From: G963662905 sp965230045
GTDB taxonomy: Bacteria > Bacteroidota > Bacteroidia > Bacteroidales > WRLA01
DNA: 64,000 nt
NCBI GenBank assembly: GCA_965230045.1
Contig: OZ245940.1
Location: 930,001 to 994,000 of the forward strand
Reading direction: 5' to 3'
The position numbers and the translations under genes were made by a program. The notes beneath the pieces were generated by a model that was given only the letters and a program-made list of their open reading frames with translations, searched no databases and had not been told where the DNA came from. Positions 60,001-64,000 of the stretch are shown here, piece after piece (position 1 is the first letter of the stretch; the number at the start of each line of letters is the position of its first letter).

Positions 60001-60059
60001 TTTTACATATCTATAGCGGGAACAATGCTGCCGTTTTTAAATGGGTTAAAGCGCAATAG
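57024..60059 (+). CDS. Large secreted protein with two LamG (concanavalin-like) domains
   Basis: A 1011-aa exported protein. The signal peptide starts MKYRKVKQSFSLAVLLILIA and ends after LNA. Two tandem LamG/concanavalin A-like domains cover about 28-210 and 240-435; each has SFDGTDDYVSFG- or VFDDFNNHVFFD-like starts, ITIEAWIKTSQTG/ISIEAWIKTNQTG, HVAVVKxxxSVxLYxNGV, and GEMDEVRVWHLAR/GQIDEVRIWYMAR. A G-x-W-N-x-x-x-N-W segment (GGTDNQWNLAANWNSGNVP) and a long beta-rich region follow. The last 80 residues end in SDFAAGVYFLHIYSGNNAAV, T9SS-like but divergent. It probably binds carbohydrate or protein at the surface. Single gene. Confidence 0.85.
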   Translation: MKYRKVKQSFSLAVLLILIAGSCLNAQSGGYSLSFDGTDDYVSFGTNSPTFYNDNITIEAWIKTSQTGSEKNILSWGATGSNQNVQLRIDDGLFTFGIDDYGAHGWGSVSSSQHVNAGCWMHVAVVKSGSSVQLYINGVADNSGTLPQNVSMDRFILGHFYQAGTIDSDMAFQGEMDEVRVWHLARSAWKIREYMYKDAGTDMEAYYKMSNGSGTSLSDNSKISHSGSLMNGTAWKASDCFVSNGNALVFDDFNNHVFFDAGKPAYVSTISIEAWIKTNQTGPHEEIVSWGSNDHGNNDVVEFRMNTGKLEFGIYNGLHNNWTSIVGNTIINSDNWTHVAVVKEETSVKLYVNGVLDVSGTMDNTPYVTNMQIGVLFQANQQVPNTHFGGQIDEVRIWYMARTEDEIRDVLYKNINGNWGGLACCYRMNQSVQDVSSLKDASSNAFHGHMNYFESGNDFVASNYLLNWLGGTDNQWNLAANWNSGNVPASSAHVNIEPDPINAIQINSAQEIASLHIAPSAGLELQNNAQLTVGGLMFNESSAESVVLKSSASGTASLIIEGEVDGDISAERYLGKDIWHYISAPFDVSGNFNSLNLGLTSGENKDQFYRWEEDYVWDGYTGIWVDILNGEEGSGDNPLMDDEGFVTAKGYAMTYKDTDKTLELSGTPLLSDQNISMTRTPASSHTGANLVGNPFCSDIAINNAADSDDNFIKANASVLDASYQAVYVWQESENWDGISNEDYVPLNHSSAATFLEAEQGFMLMSASDGAVLQFPEEIRKHGSGIFYKEADDFMRLKLWIRADKIAAFTEFVFAAGMSLEMDAGYDAAKMKGNPDIALYSRLPEDLGEDFAIQALPFIESECIIPLGVDLALATDLTFSIDGFAFQKGSIILEDREKDVFTDLSELEYSCVTGSDDGRFYLRFRSIYPQASKSDFSQYFQLNQQKGMLVVKSSFPEECDFEIFDVSGAALFIGDLVWGNNNLSLSDFAAGVYFLHIYSGNNAAVFKWVKAQ

Positions 60060-60098
60060 AATGCCCTTGACTGACCGTTTTTTTTAAAAAGCAAGAAA

Positions 60099-60122
60099 CC
60101 CGGAAAGCAATTGCTTCCCGGG
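60099..60122. terminator. Terminator hairpin between the LamG gene and the acidic T9SS gene
   Basis: CCCGGAAAGCAA and TTGCTTCCCGGG pair over 12 bp with one mismatch and almost no loop. The minus-strand side runs into TTTCTTGCTTTTT, so it serves the minus-strand gene best. It lies between convergent genes. Confidence 0.65.
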
Positions 60123-60150
60123 CCAACAACATAATACCAATCAATGAAGT

Positions 60151-61287
60151 TTATTGCACGATTAGTTTCTTAGTGCTTTGCTTTTCTCCGGAAATAATCT
60201 GCACAAAGAATGTTCCCTTAAACTGGCCGTCCAGTTGAATTTCCTCTTCCTGCCAGCCCAGGGCTTTACCCAGTTTTTTGCTATAAATCTCACGTCCATG
60301 CTCATCCAGCACACGAATCTCTGTTTTGGCTTTTTCTTTTACCATAAATTTCACTTTAAACCGCCCTTCGTTGGGGTTTGGGAACAGGATAAAGGTGTCT
60401 GTTTCCAGTTTTTCACCGTTAAATGTTACGCCCTGTTCTTTCAGGTATTCAATATCTTCTTTTTTGGCATTGTTTAATTTAACCATATGCTCCGAATCAC
60501 CGTCTTTGGTTGTATATGCAATAAAATCCACATTTTTCCCATCTTTATTATCGCTACGCCCGACAACTATTTTTACGGCATCCACACCTTCCAGAGGGTT
60601 GTCTTTTCCGGCAAATATCCAGTTGGCATCTCCACGGGTAGTAAAAATATCACCTGATGTGCTGTCGTTGACGTATATGGTCATATGTCCGCCCAAACTA
60701 TCGAGGGAATGAATGCATTCTCCGTCGCATTCCACAGTAACACGGCCATTTTTGCCTTTAATGACCTTTACCTTCATGTTTTCATCATCGCCAAACCAAA
60801 TCATTCCATCCTTATGATGTATGTTTTTCATCAGCTCCTCCATTTCTTCCATCTCCGCCGAGATTTTCATGTGAAGGCTGTCCATATCAAATTTGATTTT
60901 AACGGTTCGCATGATGGAGTCAATATCCGGAATATCGATCTTAATGCGTTCAAAATCGATTGAATCACTGACCATCATGATGTCAAATTTCATGTCATCA
61001 ATCAGTTTTGCATTCTCATCCAGAAGGATTTCGATTTTTTGCAGTTCCTCCTCCATGCCTTCCATGGCCGAATCCATGATAATCCGGATGCGTTCATGAT
61101 CAAAATCATGATCGTAAAAATTCCATATAATAGTATCTGTTTTGATGTTGTCTGAATTTACAACATAGGCTTTTACTTTTTTTTGTGATGTCACTTTTTG
61201 AGCCATCATCTGCGAAAAGGCTCCAGAAAAGAGGTAAATCAGGATTGCGATAAACAGCTGTACGAAAAATTTAATTGCTTTGCTCAT
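60151..61287 (-). CDS. Acidic secreted protein with T9SS sorting domain
   Basis: A 378-aa protein. The signal peptide starts MSKAIKFFVQLFIAILIYLF and ends after MMA. Residues 50-160 are rich in Asp, Glu, Met and Ile, with repeated MDSAMEGMEEEL / IDSIMRTVKIKFDMDSLHMK / MEEMEELMK elements that look helical or coiled. The middle part is beta-like. The last 75 residues are a T9SS domain (FILFPNPNEGRFKVKF, TEIRVLDEHGREIYSKKL, FKGTFFVQIISG, TKKLIVQ). I do not recognise the body. It is divergent from the histidine kinase/response regulator pair and separated from it by a repeated motif that could be the regulator's site. Confidence 0.85.
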   Translation of the reverse strand: MSKAIKFFVQLFIAILIYLFSGAFSQMMAQKVTSQKKVKAYVVNSDNIKTDTIIWNFYDHDFDHERIRIIMDSAMEGMEEELQKIEILLDENAKLIDDMKFDIMMVSDSIDFERIKIDIPDIDSIMRTVKIKFDMDSLHMKISAEMEEMEELMKNIHHKDGMIWFGDDENMKVKVIKGKNGRVTVECDGECIHSLDSLGGHMTIYVNDSTSGDIFTTRGDANWIFAGKDNPLEGVDAVKIVVGRSDNKDGKNVDFIAYTTKDGDSEHMVKLNNAKKEDIEYLKEQGVTFNGEKLETDTFILFPNPNEGRFKVKFMVKEKAKTEIRVLDEHGREIYSKKLGKALGWQEEEIQLDGQFKGTFFVQIISGEKQSTKKLIVQ

Positions 61288-61363
61288 GACTTATTAATTT
61301 TGGGTTCGTTATTTTATTGAATGAATCATCTGATGCAAAACTATAGCGCAAAGCATCTGTAAA

Positions 61364-61404
61364 AACCTAACAACAGGTTAAAAAGCCTTAATGAAAGGTT
61401 AAAA
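61364..61404. promoter_or_regulatory. Repeated motif AGGTTAAAA in the divergent promoter region
   Basis: AGGTTAAAA occurs at 61375-61383 and again at 61396-61404, 21 bp apart (two helical turns). AACCT at 61364-61368 forms an inverted copy of the first. OmpR-type regulators bind direct repeats of this kind, and one is encoded at 63069. Binding is inference. Confidence 0.4.
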
Positions 61405-61456
61405 TGCTTGGCAAGCCTTTTTGTATTCCTTAAATTTGGCCTGAAAATCAAAAGAA

Positions 61457-63058
61457 TTGAAAAGAAGAAAGATCAATATCATTATCGGCCTAGTAGTTTT
61501 TGCGCTACTGGGTATCCTTCTGATGCAGTTTCTCTGGATGCGGCACGCGTGGATTATCAATGAGGCTGAATTTGAGCGCAAAGTTTATGAAGCGATGGAT
61601 GTGGCTGTGGAAAAATACCAACAACAACAACGAATGAAGGATATTTACACAGCCTCAAGCTGGGATGTTTTGGCGGATGTGCCGGATATCGCTTTCCTGA
61701 GCGATTCGGTTACACACGTTTTTGATGAAGAGTTCAGCCGTGTCGTACCGGATGATGATTATTTTAAAAATCTGCCCGGCGCACCAAAGATTATTATCCG
61801 CAATGATAAAGATCATTATTTGATGTCAGGAGATGATGTTGATGCCAATGTAGATTATAAAATTTATATGGATGATTCACTGGTACAGTTTACGACCATG
61901 GTTTTTAAAGAAAAAATGGATTCCATTAACCTCGTCATTCAAAAAAAACTGGAAGGCATCGAAGAGCATACCCTGCGTTTAAACAAAACTATGGAGCAGT
62001 TTAAAGTGGAGTTCAAACAATACGAAAATGCGGATAGCGCTTTTTTTGCTTTTGACGGTATCGACACCTTGATTTCAAAAGAGCTTTCGGAAAAGGGCAT
62101 CGATCTGGCTTTTGAAAGCAAAATCCTTAAAGGCGATGAGCTTCAAGAGCAACAGGAAAATCCTGATGCATTTCGCGTAAGCCTGGAACCGGATAATTTT
62201 ATATTTCAACCGGGTTATCTCCTTTTGCGCTTTAATGGGAAAACAGGTTTCATCATGGCTTCTTTGGTTTTGATGGCTTCGGCAAGCCTGATATTTAGCC
62301 TGATTGTAATCCTGATGTTTATTGTTACCATACGTTCACTGCTGCAGCAAAAAAAGATTTCGGATGTCAAAACAGACTTTATCAATAATATGACGCATGA
62401 GTTTAAAACGCCTATCGCTACTATTTCGCTGGCTGCCGATTCTATTGATAACGATAAAGTGATTCATGATCCCGAACGGATTCGCTATTTTACAGCTATG
62501 ATCCGTGAGGAAAACAAGCGTATGAACATGCGTGTGGAAAGTGTTTTGCAGATGTCGTTGCTCGATAAAAAAGATTTTCAGATTCTGTGTAAGCGGGTTT
62601 CGGTCAACAATTTGCTCACAAAAGCCATTGGGCAGTTTCGATTGCAGGCCAATCAGTCGGGAGGCAGCATGGAACCAAATTTAAAAGCTGAGTTTGATGA
62701 AATAGAAATAGATGAGGCGCATTTTTTGAATGTATTATTCAATATCTTTGATAATGCATTGAAATACAATGATAAAATACCGGAAATATTTGTCCGTACC
62801 CAAAATTTGCCCAATGGACAACTCGAAATTTCCATTGTTGATAATGGTATCGGAATGGATAAGGACAGCCTGAAACATGTTTTTGATAAGTTTTACCGCA
62901 AACCTACCGGCGATGTCCATAATGTGAAAGGTTTTGGGCTTGGCCTGAGCTATTCGCGGGCCTTAGTAGAGCTGATGGGCGGTAGAATTTCTGTCGATAG
63001 CCAGCAGGGAAAGGGCTCGGAATTTAAAATTGTATTTCCTTTAACTGATAAACAATAA
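61457..63058 (+). CDS. Sensor histidine kinase
   Basis: A 533-aa membrane kinase. TM1 is at 8-30 (IIIGLVVFALLGILLMQFLW), then a periplasmic sensor part to about 265, TM2 at 268-290, a HisKA domain with the phospho-histidine H314 in NNMTHEFKTPIATI, and a HATPase domain (NVLFNIFDNALKYND, IVDNGIGMDKDSL, GFGLGLSYSRALVELMGG). The start is TTG at 61457: the first ATG downstream would remove half of TM1. Length and order with the response regulator resemble the RprX/RprY pair of Bacteroides, but that identity is tentative. It ends 10 bp before the regulator gene. Confidence 0.9.
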   Translation: MKRRKINIIIGLVVFALLGILLMQFLWMRHAWIINEAEFERKVYEAMDVAVEKYQQQQRMKDIYTASSWDVLADVPDIAFLSDSVTHVFDEEFSRVVPDDDYFKNLPGAPKIIIRNDKDHYLMSGDDVDANVDYKIYMDDSLVQFTTMVFKEKMDSINLVIQKKLEGIEEHTLRLNKTMEQFKVEFKQYENADSAFFAFDGIDTLISKELSEKGIDLAFESKILKGDELQEQQENPDAFRVSLEPDNFIFQPGYLLLRFNGKTGFIMASLVLMASASLIFSLIVILMFIVTIRSLLQQKKISDVKTDFINNMTHEFKTPIATISLAADSIDNDKVIHDPERIRYFTAMIREENKRMNMRVESVLQMSLLDKKDFQILCKRVSVNNLLTKAIGQFRLQANQSGGSMEPNLKAEFDEIEIDEAHFLNVLFNIFDNALKYNDKIPEIFVRTQNLPNGQLEISIVDNGIGMDKDSLKHVFDKFYRKPTGDVHNVKGFGLGLSYSRALVELMGGRISVDSQQGKGSEFKIVFPLTDKQ

Positions 63059-63068
63059 AGAAAACATC

Positions 63069-63758
63069 ATGGCTGAACGGATTTTTCTACTCGAAGACGA
63101 TATCAATTTTGGCTCCATCCTTAAAGCCTATTTGGAGATGCATGAGTTTGAAATTATTTGGGAAACCGATGGCGCAAAAGCCCTGGATGTTTTTCTTTCA
63201 CAAAAGTTTAATATCTGCATCCTTGATGTCATGTTGCCTCATCGTGATGGCTTCAGCGTGGCTGCCCAGATACGTAAAGAAAACGAACAGGTGCCCATAA
63301 TTTTCCTGACCGCCAAAACCCTGCGCGAGGATGTGCTTAAAGGTTTTAAAGCAGGAGCGGATGATTATATCACCAAACCCTTCGATTCGGAAGTTCTGTT
63401 ATACAAAATCAGGGCAATTTTAAAGAGGGGCATGAAAGCGCCAGAAAATCCTGATGGCTTTTACCGCATTGCTTCCTACGAGTTTGACCACAAACTGCGG
63501 ATTTTACGTTTTGAAGGCAGGGAACAGCATCTTAGTCCGCGCGAAGCGGATTTGCTCAAAATGCTCTGCGATCATAAAAATGAAGTGATGCCTCGTGCTC
63601 AGGCTTTACGCGAAATCTGGGGCAATGACGATTATTTCACCACGCGCAGCATGGATGTGTATATTTCAAAATTGCGCAAATATCTTTCGGAAGATTCCCG
63701 TATCGAAATCAGCAATATCCACGGTAGTGGCTTCCGCTTACTGTGTCAGGAAGCATAG
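63069..63758 (+). CDS. OmpR-family response regulator
   Basis: A 229-aa two-domain regulator. The receiver has an acidic pair at 10-11, phospho-acceptor D53 in CILDVMLPHRDG, the TAKT switch and DDYITKPFD with the conserved lysine. The DNA-binding winged helix (about 130-226) has LSPREADLLKMLCDHKNEVM, RAQALREIWGNDDYFTTRSM, DVYISKLRKYLSEDSRIEI and NIHGSGFRLL. It is co-transcribed with the kinase, its likely partner. The direct repeats at 61375-61404 are a candidate target, which would mean autoregulation and control of the divergent T9SS gene. Confidence 0.93.
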   Translation: MAERIFLLEDDINFGSILKAYLEMHEFEIIWETDGAKALDVFLSQKFNICILDVMLPHRDGFSVAAQIRKENEQVPIIFLTAKTLREDVLKGFKAGADDYITKPFDSEVLLYKIRAILKRGMKAPENPDGFYRIASYEFDHKLRILRFEGREQHLSPREADLLKMLCDHKNEVMPRAQALREIWGNDDYFTTRSMDVYISKLRKYLSEDSRIEISNIHGSGFRLLCQEA

Positions 63759-63785
63759 GGTGTCAACCCGAGGAGATGAAATTCC

Positions 63786-64000
63786 TTACATTAACTTTTG
63801 ATAAGCCTGCCACCACCGGTCGGGTATATCATTTTCGCAGGCTGTAAGGTAATCGTTATAGGAGCAGGGCACAAGATAATGCCGCTCGTATTTTTGGCGC
63901 ACGCTTGTCGGGCAGTTGACTTCCATCCACCAGCGGTCTGTGCGCTTGCTTTTAAAGAAAATCACATCCTCGCTCAGTTCATCGGTTTGAACAATATATT
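63786..64000 (-). CDS. C-terminal end of an unidentified protein (5' end outside window)
   Basis: An open frame of about 71 codons enters from the right edge and stops with TAA at 63786-63788. The sequence has good coding character (TDELSEDVIFFKSKRTDRWW, then RHYLVPCSYNDYLTACEN, and DRWWQAYQKLM at the end). Two RWW motifs are notable. I do not recognise the family. It is convergent with the response regulator gene, 27 bp apart. Confidence 0.6.
   Translation of the reverse strand, partial: YIVQTDELSEDVIFFKSKRTDRWWMEVNCPTSVRQKYERHYLVPCSYNDYLTACENDIPDRWWQAYQKLM

Overview
The window comes from a Bacteroidota chromosome, probably Bacteroidales/Marinilabiliales-like or a close relative. I cannot name a genus. 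The evidence is: several secreted proteins ending in type IX secretion (T9SS) C-terminal sorting domains, PKD and LamG domains, a DUF4270 lipoprotein, weak Shine-Dalgarno use, and repeated matches to the Bacteroidota promoter consensus TTTG-N19-TAnnTTTG. Most genes are ordinary chromosomal genes. No tRNA, rRNA, CRISPR array or prophage was seen.

Layout. 1-1750: the 3' end of fabD, a 690-bp gene-free stretch filled by three units of a repeat family, and purE on the minus strand. 1970-14049: a run of eleven plus-strand genes with short gaps or overlaps. It holds a T9SS protein; a PqqD-like / ATP-grasp / LysA-like decarboxylase trio; a DUF4405 membrane protein; an aminotransferase; a PKD protein; a urea-transporter/M23-peptidase fusion; two TPR proteins, one with a beta-barrel; and an M28 peptidase lipoprotein. 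14061-21279: a radical SAM protein with a coupled small gene, Fe-SOD, then glgA-like/DUF4270/glmS and a proline dehydrogenase on the minus strand. 21640-24873: a 1077-aa multi-cofactor flavoprotein resembling fused HcnA/B/C or two-subunit proline dehydrogenases. 24925-30209: a BNR-repeat T9SS protein, an orphan TAXI binding protein, a glutamate/dicarboxylate symporter, a lone receiver domain and an exosortase. 30315-39671: an ECF sigma factor with a membrane-anchored barrel protein, then a complete tripartite RND efflux operon headed by two paralogous TetR regulators. 39850-48783: a lipoprotein, a TsoY-like membrane protein, leuS, a VanX-like dipeptidase, a SEC-C protein and a PepSY membrane protein.

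48784-50170 is an accessory patch. A 445-bp MITE-like element has inverted ends and a 9-bp flanking duplication. A 140-bp repeat unit with a 7-bp target duplication is nested in it, followed by a degenerate REP-associated transposase cut short by a second 140-bp unit, then a 5'-truncated gene. The same 140-bp family fills the gap between fabD and purE. 50174-64000: a T9SS esterase, an ABC permease, a GT-C-like membrane protein, a LamG protein, an acidic T9SS protein divergent from a histidine kinase/response regulator pair, and the 3' end of one more gene.

The two best candidates for something undescribed are the repeat family, which has constant ends and an exchangeable, compensated hairpin core, and the PqqD-like/ATP-grasp/decarboxylase trio, in which the decarboxylase carries a leader-peptide-like N-terminus.
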